NCBI GenBank assembly: GCA_002774415.1
Contig: PEYL01000079.1
Span: forward strand, 1 to 38,825
Length of the DNA: 38,825 bases
Origin: Candidatus Portnoybacteria bacterium CG08_land_8_20_14_0_20_40_83
GTDB lineage: Bacteria > Patescibacteriota > Minisyncoccia > Portnoybacterales > GWB1-42-6
Direction: 5' to 3'
The position numbers were made by a program, and so were the translations under genes. This document shows, one piece after another, positions 22,693 to 29,909 of the stretch; positions within the stretch are counted from its first letter, which is position 1; each line of letters opens with the position of its first letter. The notes beneath the pieces are model-generated. The model searched no databases. It was not told where the DNA came from and saw only the letters and a list, made by a program, of their open reading frames with translations.

Positions 22693-24212
22693 TGTTTTTT
22701 TCCTCCAAACAGCCACACGTAATTGTGCAGTCTTTCTGTCATTATAGCTTTTAAAAATATCCTGGTTACGGTGATGGCAGAAAACATGCTGACCAAAATG
22801 CCGATCGCCAAAGTCAAGGCAAAACCTTTAATGATGCTTGTACCTAGCCAAAATAAAATTAGGCAAGTAATCAAAGAAGAAATATTTGAATCGCGGATAG
22901 AAGTCCAGGCACGTTTGAATCCTTCGTCAATTGCGCCGCCCAAGCTTTTGCCCCAATTTAGTTCCTCTCTCATCCGCGCAAAAATCAAAATATTGGCATC
23001 AACTGCCATGCCGATGGACAAAATGAAACCGGCTATGCCTGCCAAAGTCAAAGTTACGGAAAATAATTTAAAAATTGCTAAAACAACAGCCGTATAAATT
23101 AAAAGCGCGATTGTGGCAACGAGGCCAGGCAGGCGATACCAAAAAATCATGAACAGAATAACTGCAGCCAATCCTATTAGTCCAGCAATTAAGCTTGTAT
23201 TCAACGATTTTTCGCCAAGCGAAGCACCGATAGTTTCCTGACTGATAAGTTTTATCGGCACAGGCAAGGCTCCGGCATTTAAACGCTGGGCTAATGTTTT
23301 TACTTCCTGCTCTGTAAAACTGCCTGTTATTTGCGCTTTACCGCCCGATATCACATCCTGGACCGTCGGAATGCTGATGGGTTCACCGTCAAGATAAATC
23401 GCAACTTTTTTGCCGACATTGCGGCGGGTTATATCTTCAAAAAGCTTTGCGCCCTCATCGTTAAATTGCAAAGAAACAAGAGGCCGATAAGTGGTCTGGT
23501 CATAATTAATCTGGGCGCCGGTCAAGTATTTGCCGTTTAAGCCAGTCGGCTTATAGCAAGGATCGTTCGCAGCGCCGTAGCCGCGAAGATAAGGAATCAG
23601 AACGTTGGGATTGCTACAAATTACATCTTTAACTTTATCCAGTGTGTCTTTATCCAAACTTTGTGACAAAATTTGGTCGCGCTCGGCAGTCGTCATTTCT
23701 TCCTTAAATTCCAAAAAGGGAGTTTCGCCAATCATCTTGATTGCCTGGTCAATATCGCGAATTCCTGCCAGCTCAACAATTAATCGGTGATGCTGGCCGA
23801 CAGTGTCAATTTGCACCACCGGCTCGGCAATGCCAAATGCATTGACCCGGCGCTCAATAACATCTCTCACTCCCTGCATGGCGTCGTTGATGTTGCCGTT
23901 TGAAATTTGGCTTAAATCGGCTTCGTAAACAAGGTGCGTGCCGCCCAGCAAATCCAGTCCCAACCTGAAAGGAAGATTAAAAAATTGAGGAATACTTGGC
24001 AAACTCTGCAAAAAACCAACCTCATTTTTTTTGGCGTTTAGCCAATCAACGCCTTTGTTCCAGGCTTTCGGATAATCCAAAAATCCGGCAAAAAAAGCCA
24101 GCAATATTATTGCCAGCACAATCCAAAAAAGGCGCGACACTTTTCCTTGCCTTAAAAATGAAGCACCGCGCTCCGGTGCCTCCCGTTTGATAAATAAATC
24201 AATAAGTCTCAT
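22680..24212 (-). CDS. secD: Protein translocase subunit SecD
   Basis: SecD pairs with SecF as an RND-type export motor. The 510-residue product has an N-terminal membrane helix (about 27-47), the LGLDLLGGTHLVYEADL motif, a periplasmic P1 region with VIERRVNAFGIAEPVVQ, and the C-terminal membrane block with GIAGFILSIGMAVDANILIF. I use the ATG at 24212; the frame can extend to a TTG at 24242 without family support. A GAGGCACCGGAGCGCGGTGC palindrome encodes residues near EAPERGAS in the cytoplasmic N-terminus. The stop codon lies inside an ATTCGGAT repeat, so the last residues are repeat-derived. It is followed by secF. Confidence 0.97.
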   Translation of the reverse strand: MRLIDLFIKREAPERGASFLRQGKVSRLFWIVLAIILLAFFAGFLDYPKAWNKGVDWLNAKKNEVGFLQSLPSIPQFFNLPFRLGLDLLGGTHLVYEADLSQISNGNINDAMQGVRDVIERRVNAFGIAEPVVQIDTVGQHHRLIVELAGIRDIDQAIKMIGETPFLEFKEEMTTAERDQILSQSLDKDTLDKVKDVICSNPNVLIPYLRGYGAANDPCYKPTGLNGKYLTGAQINYDQTTYRPLVSLQFNDEGAKLFEDITRRNVGKKVAIYLDGEPISIPTVQDVISGGKAQITGSFTEQEVKTLAQRLNAGALPVPIKLISQETIGASLGEKSLNTSLIAGLIGLAAVILFMIFWYRLPGLVATIALLIYTAVVLAIFKLFSVTLTLAGIAGFILSIGMAVDANILIFARMREELNWGKSLGGAIDEGFKRAWTSIRDSNISSLITCLILFWLGTSIIKGFALTLAIGILVSMFSAITVTRIFLKAIMTERLHNYVWLFGGKKQRSE

Positions 24213-24221
24213 AATGACGGG

Positions 24222-24239
24222 TGGTGCGAAATCCCGCAC
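24222..24239. other. GGTGCG hairpin just upstream of the secD start
   Basis: GGTGCGAAATCCCGCACC is a short imperfect palindrome 9 nt upstream of the secD ATG and could influence translation. The remaining 24243-24455 stretch shows no gene or clear signal. Confidence 0.35.
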
Positions 24240-24455
24240 CAAAAACCATCTAAGTTATGCTCTGCGATTTTGGTCTTTTGGTGCGCGGATAAAAACCTGA
24301 AAGGTTTCAAAATTATATCGGTAATTTTTGCCATACAGAAATACTTATTTATCAAGATACTACAAAATGCTTTTTATGTCAAAGCCTAATTCAAGAGCTT
24401 GGTGAATAATGCCAATCTATTCCCTTTTTCGAGCGTAGCGAGTTGAAGGATTTTA

Positions 24456-24502
24456 AGCAAAATTTTACCCCCTTCGACAGGCTCAAGGAGTAAAATTTTG
24501 CT
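24456..24502. repeat. Inverted repeat carrying a TTCGACAGGCTCAAGG core
   Basis: AGCAAAATTTTAC (24456-24468) and GTAAAATTTTGCT (24490-24502) are perfect inverted arms. The loop is CCTTCGACAGGCTCAAGGA (24471-24489), the same family as the insertions in alaS and mnmA. Here it lies in non-coding DNA between the RRM gene and secD. Confidence 0.65.
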
Positions 24503-24541
24503 ATTATGCACCAAACTCATTCAAAAATTAAACAGGAGGAC

Positions 24542-24573
24542 AAAAAAACAGGGATTAAATCCCTGTTTTTTTT
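24542..24573. terminator. Bidirectional Rho-independent terminator downstream of the RRM gene
   Basis: The hairpin CAGGGATTAAATCCCTG (24549-24565) is flanked by seven A residues on the left and eight T residues on the right. On the minus strand it ends transcription of the RRM gene, which stops at 24649. Confidence 0.8.
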
Positions 24574-24587
24574 ATTGGTCTAATTTA

Positions 24588-24647
24588 CCCCCACACCAGA
24601 AAATTACTTCTGGTTATGAAGATAAATATTACCCCTTGGTGTGGGGG
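24588..24647. repeat. CCCCCACACCA inverted repeat, second copy
   Basis: Exact arms CCCCCACACCA (24588-24598) and TGGTGTGGGGG (24637-24647), with a smaller CCAGAA/TTCTGG stem inside. It starts 2 nt after the RRM stop codon, so it is part of the 3' untranslated region. Confidence 0.6.
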
Positions 24648-24648
24648 T

Positions 24649-24969
24649 TTACCATCTAGAACCGCCGCCGAAACCTCGGCCGCCGCCGCCGCGATTAAAA
24701 TCTCGGCGAGGAGGACGAGCCTCCATTGGGCGTGCTTCGTTGACTGTCAGTGTGCGACCATCGAGTTCCTTGCCATTTAAAAGCTCTATTGCTTTTGCCG
24801 CTTCCTCTTCGGAAGACATTTCGACAAAACCAAAGCCCTTGGAACGGCCGGACATTTTGTCCACGATAATTGTCGCGGTTTCAACAGTGCCAGCCTGAGA
24901 GAAAGTATCTTTCAACGTATCCTCAGTGGTGCTGTATGACAAACCACCAACGTATAATTTCTTTGCCAT
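24649..24969 (-). CDS. RRM-domain RNA-binding protein with glycine-rich tail
   Basis: The 106-residue protein is a single RNA recognition motif. RNP-2 is LYVGGL (residues 5-10) and RNP-1 is KGFGFVEM (about 44-51). A short Arg/Gly-rich tail follows (RRDFNRGGGGRGFGGGSRW). It is similar in design to cyanobacterial Rbp cold-inducible RNA-binding proteins and plant GRPs. The start is the ATG at 24969, matching MAKKLYVGGLSY; the open frame continues 28 residues further without family support. Transcription probably starts near 25085 from a strong promoter, giving a leader of about 115 nt, which suits post-transcriptional control. Targets are unknown. Confidence 0.93.
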   Translation of the reverse strand: MAKKLYVGGLSYSTTEDTLKDTFSQAGTVETATIIVDKMSGRSKGFGFVEMSSEEEAAKAIELLNGKELDGRTLTVNEARPMEARPPRRDFNRGGGGRGFGGGSRW

Positions 24970-25091
24970 TTTGTTGCTTAAACTTATTAATTTATTTATG
25001 TAAGGCGACCTCTCATTTGAATTCTTTGGCCGCTTACACTTAATAATTAGCATAGGGCAAAGAAACTTATTGAGAAACTTACAATATATTC

Positions 25092-25119
25092 ATTATACAC
25101 CTTTGAAAGGAAATGTCAA
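25092..25119 (-). promoter_or_regulatory. Consensus sigma70 promoter for the RRM gene
   Basis: On the minus strand, TTGACA (25114-25119) and TATAAT (25092-25097) are both exact consensus and are separated by 16 bp. The -35 box overlaps the end of CCCGTTA-family copy 3 (25119-25229). Confidence 0.8.
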
Positions 25120-25229
25120 CCCCGTTAGAAGTTTTTATAAAAACTTCTTTTTACGAACTAAATAGCCGTAAGGCGAGTTCGCTTTCAAAAATTCAAATAT
25201 TACCGCCTTGGCTGAACTTCTAACGGGGT
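25119..25229. repeat. CCCGTTA-family element, copy 3
   Basis: Perfect 15-bp inverted arms, ACCCCGTTAGAAGTT (25119-25133) and AACTTCTAACGGGGT (25215-25229), bound a 111-bp element. The interior resembles copy 2 (9857-9969). Nothing else is recognisable between it and the doubtful small ORF at 25324, apart from two AAATTAGCTAAA-like direct repeats. Confidence 0.8.
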
Positions 25230-25323
25230 CAAGTTTTTTGTAAGTATTAAGCATTATGATAGAATGTCAGTTGTAAAATTAGCTAAAGGTTAGGAAATTT
25301 AATTAATAAATTTAGCTAAAATT

Positions 25324-25443
25324 ATGACTGATCAAAAAACCCACCGACGCTCTTTAAGGAATGGGATAATAGCCGTCCTGACCAAACTCAAGCGTCACGC
25401 CGTCAGCCACGGAAAATATGGGATATTTCTCGGATTAGGCTAG
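25324..25443 (+). CDS. Doubtful small ORF (39 residues)
   Basis: The ATG at 25324 opens a 39-codon frame (MTDQKTHRRSLRNGIIAVLT and onward) ending in TAG at 25441. A TATGAT box lies at 25255-25260 with only a weak -35. The product is basic with a short hydrophobic stretch. The frame continues open after the TAG for many codons, so it might also be a gene broken by a stop. I do not recognise it. It overlaps the 3' end of an opposing small ORF by 9 nt, and both are unlikely to be real. Confidence 0.3.
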   Translation: MTDQKTHRRSLRNGIIAVLTKLKRHAVSHGKYGIFLGLG

Positions 25444-25569
25444 GCAGTCTTCCTGCAAATGGACGAGGTCTATGAATTTTTCCCAATCCAAATTTTTATC
25501 CTTCAGCACTATTTCCAAAAATTCTCTCCCCGCCGGCTCCAAAATTTTAAAGATTTTAAGATTTTGCAT
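25435..25569 (-). CDS. Doubtful small ORF (44 residues)
   Basis: The ATG at 25569 opens a 44-codon frame (MQNLKIFKILEPAGREFLEI and onward, ending LHLQEDCLA-like with TAA at 25435). Its composition is ordinary and acidic, with a plausible two-helix pattern and no membrane segment. It lies just downstream of the four-helix-bundle gene, across a CGATATATCGA repeat. No family is recognised, and the sequence resembles normal protein more than random frame. Confidence 0.35.
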   Translation of the reverse strand: MQNLKIFKILEPAGREFLEIVLKDKNLDWEKFIDLVHLQEDCLA

Positions 25570-25608
25570 ATTCTAGAAATTTCGATATATCGATATTCCG
25601 AAATATTA
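25570..25608. repeat. ATTTCGATATATCGAT repeat, downstream flank of the S23 gene
   Basis: The stretch AGAAATTTCGATATATCGAT followed by ATTCCGAAATATTATG is made of the same words as 26084-26159, so the four-helix-bundle gene is bracketed by related repeats. Confidence 0.55.
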
Positions 25609-25610
25609 TG

Positions 25611-26078
25611 TTATTCCTCTTTATAGAACTTCTCATAAATCTCCGGCGCGGTTGTTTTTAAAATTTCTTTCATCGGATCCTCTCTTTCAACGCGCTTAAA
25701 TTGTATTCCCTGGCGCGAGCCGCCTTTAACTTTATACGCGAAACTTTGGATTAATCGCGAACATTCATCGCATAATTTCAGACCGCGCTCCATATCTTTG
25801 TCTAAAACATAATGCCTGTCGTACGCCAAATACAACTGACTCCTTGCTTCTCCGACCTCACCCTTGGCAATGAATAAGGCATCAATTAATTCCGACCGCG
25901 TCCCTCTGTCAAATCCTTCCGCAATATTGGACATTGGCGATATGATAGTTTTGCGGATGTGCCATTTCAATTTTGGGTCTTTAAATATCGGCTTATCGGT
26001 AATGTCAAAAATAAAATTGGCCAATTCTCTTGTTTTCTGCCAGCAAATTAAGTCTTCAAATTTTTGTATTGTCGCCAT
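25611..26078 (-). CDS. Four-helix-bundle protein (S23 / 23S rRNA intervening-sequence family)
   Basis: The 155-residue protein matches the S23/four-helix-bundle family, with FEDLICWQKTRELANFIFDI at the start, IRKTIISPMSNIAEGFDRGT in helix 2 and EVGEARSQLYLAYDRHY in helix 3. Members are found in 23S rRNA intervening sequences. The accessory protein Avd of diversity-generating retroelements has the same fold, but no reverse transcriptase is present here. The C-terminus is about 35 residues longer than a minimal member. The ATG at 26078 immediately follows A/T-rich CGATATATCG repeats, and similar repeats lie after the stop. Function is unknown; nucleic acid binding is inferred from the family. 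Confidence 0.85.
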   Translation of the reverse strand: MATIQKFEDLICWQKTRELANFIFDITDKPIFKDPKLKWHIRKTIISPMSNIAEGFDRGTRSELIDALFIAKGEVGEARSQLYLAYDRHYVLDKDMERGLKLCDECSRLIQSFAYKVKGGSRQGIQFKRVEREDPMKEILKTTAPEIYEKFYKEE

Positions 26079-26083
26079 TTTTA

Positions 26084-26159
26084 CATATCGATATATCGAA
26101 ATTTCGACATATTGAAATAATATTCCCGCGACATATCGAAATCTTGAAATATCGAAACG
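26084..26159. repeat. Degenerate ACATATCGAAAT repeat array, upstream flank of the S23 gene
   Basis: Words such as ACATATCGATATATCGAAAT, TTCGACATATTGAAAT and ACATATCGAAATCTTGAAAT repeat in both orientations. They fill the whole spacer between the S23 gene and the ASCH gene. Spacing is irregular and there are no unique spacers, so this is not a CRISPR. Confidence 0.6.
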
Positions 26160-26504
26160 TTATTTTAGTTCAAACGCAATTATTCCGTATTTTTTGATTT
26201 TTTCTTTATAATTAGGGAAGTTCCAATAAACTTGGCGCAGCTCTTGCTCAGTTGAAACCCACGGATTAACTTGCCTGATTTTATATTTTTTCAGCATTGC
26301 TTTTATTGTTTTAAAATGCCGTACGGCTTTAACTACGTTTTCAAATCTTTGTTTTCCGCAGACTAAAACAATCCTGTCCCCGGCACGGATATTCTTAAAT
26401 TTTTTCGTCGCCGCGCGCGTTTCAATCTTTTTGCTGCCGTTTTTAATCGCTTCAAAAATATCTCTATTCACTGCGCGGAATTTTAATGTTGTATTTTTCC
26501 CCAT
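26160..26504 (-). CDS. ASCH-domain protein
   Basis: The 114-residue protein fits the ASCH fold, a PUA-related beta barrel. It has LKFRAVNRDIFEAIKNGSKKIETR near the N-terminus (the IxxGxKxxExR motif), then FKNIRAGDRIVLVCGK and the C-terminal YGIIAFELK strand. ASCH proteins are thought to bind RNA and some act as nucleases or amidohydrolases; which applies here cannot be read from the sequence. The stop codon abuts the repeat array. It may share a transcript with the unknown gene upstream at 26617 (gap 112 nt), although the gap contains no clear signal. Confidence 0.75.
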   Translation of the reverse strand: MGKNTTLKFRAVNRDIFEAIKNGSKKIETRAATKKFKNIRAGDRIVLVCGKQRFENVVKAVRHFKTIKAMLKKYKIRQVNPWVSTEQELRQVYWNFPNYKEKIKKYGIIAFELK

Positions 26505-26616
26505 AACACTTTTATTGCTTTAATGATGTCCCACACGGATTTTCTTTATTTCAAGCCATTTTCCAATTTGTAAACCCATAGAATTGGTCAAAATATTGAA
26601 AATGCCACGGGGATTT

Positions 26617-27069
26617 TTAATTTGAAACCACATAAGCCAGCACATCGAAATTCGGGTCATAGAATTCTATCATTTCATACTCTGGCCGCTTAATGAGGCG
26701 CAAATTTTCAGGATGGTCGGATAGGCAATCTTTTTTGAAGGATTCGTAATCGGTCTCAAAGTCATTACATCCAACCTGTGGGCGTTCGGGGTCGGGTTTC
26801 CTAATGCGCAGGTGCGTTATCTGGTTGTCGTCAACAATTATAGGCTCATGTAGCTCAACTCTCGGTCCGTTGTTGTAATTGTACGGCTTGCCTATTTGCC
26901 CCAATATCTGAATTAATCTTTCAAACTCAGGTTGCGAATGCGCAAATATCGTTAACGACTTAATCGGAAAGCTCTTGCCGACTATTCGCTTAGCCAATTT
27001 CGTGGTTTCGGTAGCCACATATTGTACCGCTTCTATTAACTCTTCTTTGTTTTTCAGTAATTTCCTCAT
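26617..27069 (-). CDS. Conserved hypothetical protein following secA
   Basis: I cannot name this 150-residue protein. It is soluble, with an N-terminal helical region (LIEAVQYVATETTKLAKRIVG) and a strand-rich remainder (SLTIFAHSQPEFERL, ITHLRIRKPDPERPQVGCND, EYEMIEFYDPNFDVLAYVVS). The repeated pattern of a histidine, arginine pairs and many acidic residues suggests a small enzyme or binding domain, but no known catalytic motif is seen. It starts 12 nt after the secA stop and is probably co-transcribed. The arrangement need not imply a role in export. Confidence 0.75.
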   Translation of the reverse strand: MRKLLKNKEELIEAVQYVATETTKLAKRIVGKSFPIKSLTIFAHSQPEFERLIQILGQIGKPYNYNNGPRVELHEPIIVDDNQITHLRIRKPDPERPQVGCNDFETDYESFKKDCLSDHPENLRLIKRPEYEMIEFYDPNFDVLAYVVSN

Positions 27070-27081
27070 AACTCGTTGTCC

Positions 27082-29763
27082 CTACGCCCCGTGGCATCTT
27101 TTGTATTTAATCGGCCGGCCATCCGGATGTTTAGCGCCGCACCAGCAAGGATCGTTGCGGCCTATTTTTGCGTTTGGCGCAAAACGGGCGCCCGTCCCGC
27201 CTGGGGCGGAATTAGGGCGGCCGATATCTTTATTGGGCGACTGTGACATGGGCGTACCGGCCGGGGGACGATTCTCAAAAGCTCTTGCCATCGGATTTTC
27301 CTGACGCGGCTCTTTTGTCAAAGAAACTCTATAAATTGTCTTTGCCACGCTTGATTCAATTGCACCAAGCAAGCTCTGAAACAATTTATGTCCTTCGTTT
27401 TTGTATTCAACCAAGGGGTCGCGCTGGCCGTAAGCGCGCAGGCGCACCGAATCGCGCAAATGCTCCATATTGTCCAAGTGGTCCATCCAAAAAACATCAA
27501 TTGTCCGCAGCATTATTAATCTTTCGATTTGCCGCATATTTTCTTGCCCGACTTCTTTTTCTTTTATCTCATAAGCATTTTTTGCCGCCTCAACCAGATA
27601 ATTCGTTATTTCCTCACTATCTTTAAAATCTGCCAATTTCTGCCGTGCATCGCCGGGCAAGGGAAAAATAGAATTTGACACTTCATAAATTTCTTTAAAA
27701 TTCCATTCAGGCTGCTCGCCCAGCGTATTTGCTTGAACTAAACCGACTATTTCTTTTTCAACTGCTTCCATAATCTCGTCTTTGAGCGATTTTTCTGTTT
27801 CGCCGGCCAAAACTCCCCTGCGCCAGAGATAAATCCTTTGGCGCTGCTTATTCATTACATCATCGTAGTCCAAAACATGTTTTCTTATATCAAAATTATA
27901 TCCTTCAATTTTTCCCTGGGCCGCTTCAATGGCCCGCGATACCATTCTATTTTCAATCGGCTGGTCTTCGGGCACATTAAGTACTTCCATCATCCGCTTT
28001 AGCCGGTCTGAACCAAAAATTCTCATCAGATCATCTTTAAGTGAAACAAAAAATTGGGAAGAACCGGGATCCCCTTGTCTGCCGCCGCGTCCTCTCAACT
28101 GGTTATCAATTCTCCGAGCTTCATGCCTTTCTGTACCAATTATATGTAAACCATCCAAGGCCACTACCCTATCGTGCTGCTCTACACTTTCCGGCCTGCC
28201 GCCCAAAATAATATCTACTCCTCTGCCGGCCATATTTGTGGCAACGGTTACCGCGTCTGCTTTGCCGGCCTGCGCAATAATCTGTGCTTCCTGCTCGTGG
28301 TTTTTGGCATTTAAAAGCTGATGGGAAATTCCTTCTTTTTTCAGCAAAGCGGATAATCGCTCGTTTTTTTCTATTGACACCGTACCAACCAAAACCGGCT
28401 GGCCTTTTTGGCTCCTATCTTTTATTTCCCTGGCTACGGCCTGGAATTTACCCCTTTCTGTACGATAAATTCTGTCCGGCAAATCCGCCCGGATCATCGG
28501 CTTGTTTGTCGGAATAGCCGCCACTTCAAGATTATAAACTTTTGAAAATTCTTCGGCATTGGTGAGCGCCGTACCGGTCATGCCCGCCAATTTTTTGTAC
28601 ATGCGAAAATAATTCTGAAAAGTAATTGTCGCAAGGGTGCGCGATTCCTGCTGCACTTTTACTCCTTCTTTTGCCTCAATTGCCTGATGCAGGCCTTCTG
28701 AATATCTTCTGCCAAACATTAGTCGCCCTGTAAAATCATCAACAATAATCACTTCGCCTCCGTCGGCTGACGGATTCACAACATAATCCTTGTCTCGTTT
28801 AAAAAGAATTTCCGCGCGCAAAGCCTGTTCCAGATGATGGGCATAACTCACACCGCCTTCGTTATAAATATCCATGCCCAAAATTTTTTCAACCTTGGCA
28901 ATTCCTTCTTCGGTTAAGCTGACCGCCCGCATTTTTTCATCAACCGTATAATCTTGCTCGGCTTTAAGTTTGGGCACAATTGTCGCAAACATTTGATAAA
29001 GCTTACCCGAATCCACATCCGGCGCCGAAATTATCAAAGGTGTCCGCGCCTCATCAATCAAAATTGAGTCAACTTCGTCAACAATCGCATAATTATGGCC
29101 TCGCTGGACCAATTCGCTCAAATCGCCAACCATATTGTCGCGCAAATAATCAAAACCAAATTCATTGTTAGTGCCGTATGTTATATCGGCTTTGTATGCT
29201 TGGAAACGCAACACTTCTTTTAAGTTCTCCATCTCTATTGTCACTTCATTTTTATCACTTTGGGCTGCGGGCTCAAACAAATACGCTCTGTCATGCACAA
29301 TGCAGCCCACGCTCACTCCAAGCGCATGGTAAATCGGCCCCATCCAGTTTGTATCGCGCTTGGACAAATAATCATTAACCGTTACTACATGAACCCCTTT
29401 TGCTTGGAGCGCATTTAAATAGACCGCCAAAGTCGCCGCTAAGGTTTTCCCTTCGCCTGTTTTCATCTCAGCAATTTTCCCTTCGTGCAATGTAATTCCG
29501 CCAATTAACTGCACATCAAAATGCCGTTGCGAAATTGTTCGCTTGGCCGCCTCTCTCACCGCCGCAAAGGCTTCAGGCAGCAAATCGTCGAGAATTTCAC
29601 CCTTGCCAAGGCGTTCTTTAAATTCCTCAGATTTTTCCCGAAGCTCCAAGTCCGAAAATGCCTCAAATTGCTTTTCGAGTTCATTTATTTTTTCCACCAG
29701 CGGCATATATTTTGACACAACCCGGCTGCCAGAATCGCCAAAAATTTTAGAAAAAATAGCCAT
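27082..29763 (-). CDS. secA: Preprotein translocase ATPase SecA
   Basis: SecA drives polypeptides through SecYEG. The 893-residue product is full length. It includes the Walker A region (MKTGEGKTLAATL), the DEVDSILIDEARTPLIIS Walker B block, the preprotein cross-linking domain, NBD2 with GTVSIEKNERLS and VATNMAGRGVDIILGG, and the RQGDPGSSQFFVSLKDDLMR segment. The C-terminal SEC-C zinc motif is present but lengthened (CWCGAKHPDGRPIKYKRCHG, against the usual CxCGSGKKYKxCHG). The ATG at 29763 is preceded 7 nt away by a 40-nt perfect hairpin that makes up most of the predicted leader. A hypothetical gene follows after 12 nt. Confidence 0.98.
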   Translation of the reverse strand: MAIFSKIFGDSGSRVVSKYMPLVEKINELEKQFEAFSDLELREKSEEFKERLGKGEILDDLLPEAFAAVREAAKRTISQRHFDVQLIGGITLHEGKIAEMKTGEGKTLAATLAVYLNALQAKGVHVVTVNDYLSKRDTNWMGPIYHALGVSVGCIVHDRAYLFEPAAQSDKNEVTIEMENLKEVLRFQAYKADITYGTNNEFGFDYLRDNMVGDLSELVQRGHNYAIVDEVDSILIDEARTPLIISAPDVDSGKLYQMFATIVPKLKAEQDYTVDEKMRAVSLTEEGIAKVEKILGMDIYNEGGVSYAHHLEQALRAEILFKRDKDYVVNPSADGGEVIIVDDFTGRLMFGRRYSEGLHQAIEAKEGVKVQQESRTLATITFQNYFRMYKKLAGMTGTALTNAEEFSKVYNLEVAAIPTNKPMIRADLPDRIYRTERGKFQAVAREIKDRSQKGQPVLVGTVSIEKNERLSALLKKEGISHQLLNAKNHEQEAQIIAQAGKADAVTVATNMAGRGVDIILGGRPESVEQHDRVVALDGLHIIGTERHEARRIDNQLRGRGGRQGDPGSSQFFVSLKDDLMRIFGSDRLKRMMEVLNVPEDQPIENRMVSRAIEAAQGKIEGYNFDIRKHVLDYDDVMNKQRQRIYLWRRGVLAGETEKSLKDEIMEAVEKEIVGLVQANTLGEQPEWNFKEIYEVSNSIFPLPGDARQKLADFKDSEEITNYLVEAAKNAYEIKEKEVGQENMRQIERLIMLRTIDVFWMDHLDNMEHLRDSVRLRAYGQRDPLVEYKNEGHKLFQSLLGAIESSVAKTIYRVSLTKEPRQENPMARAFENRPPAGTPMSQSPNKDIGRPNSAPGGTGARFAPNAKIGRNDPCWCGAKHPDGRPIKYKRCHGA

Positions 29764-29770
29764 GTTCTTT

Positions 29771-29810
29771 TGTAGGCGCCGCCCCGACGAACGTCGGGGC
29801 GGCGCCTACA
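29771..29810. other. Near-perfect 40-bp palindrome in the secA leader
   Basis: TGTAGGCGCCGCCCCGACG (29771-29789) and its exact complement (29792-29810) are separated by 2 nt. It is very G/C-rich against its surroundings and sits 7 nt upstream of the secA ATG. It would form a stable hairpin at the ribosome-binding region. It resembles the small inserted palindromes elsewhere in the window. Confidence 0.75.
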
Positions 29811-29823
29811 TTTATTCTTTATA

Positions 29824-29851
29824 ATTGTACCCCCATTTGACAAAAAATCAA
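29824..29851 (-). promoter_or_regulatory. Candidate sigma70 promoter for secA
   Basis: On the minus strand TTGATT (29846-29851) and TACAAT (29824-29829) are 16 bp apart, followed by the palindrome and the ATG at 29763. The predicted leader is about 50 nt. Confidence 0.5.
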
Positions 29852-29856
29852 CGCTT

Positions 29857-29881
29857 GAAAAAAAACGGGTCAAAACCCGTT
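29857..29881 (-). terminator. Rho-independent terminator of the polyamine/cassette operon
   Basis: AACGGGTCAAAACCCGTT (29864-29881) is a hairpin whose minus-strand 3' side runs into eight T residues. It is 28 nt after the speB stop and precedes the secA promoter. Confidence 0.85.
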
Positions 29882-29909
29882 ATCGCACCTCAGAAAATAT
29901 TTATTAAAA

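Noticed and set aside
25611..26078. Diversity-generating retroelement accessory protein Avd
   Set aside because: No reverse transcriptase, template repeat or variable repeat is visible; the fold match alone is not enough.
26084..26159. CRISPR-like repeat array
   Set aside because: Words are degenerate, in both orientations and irregularly spaced, with no unique spacers and no cas genes nearby.
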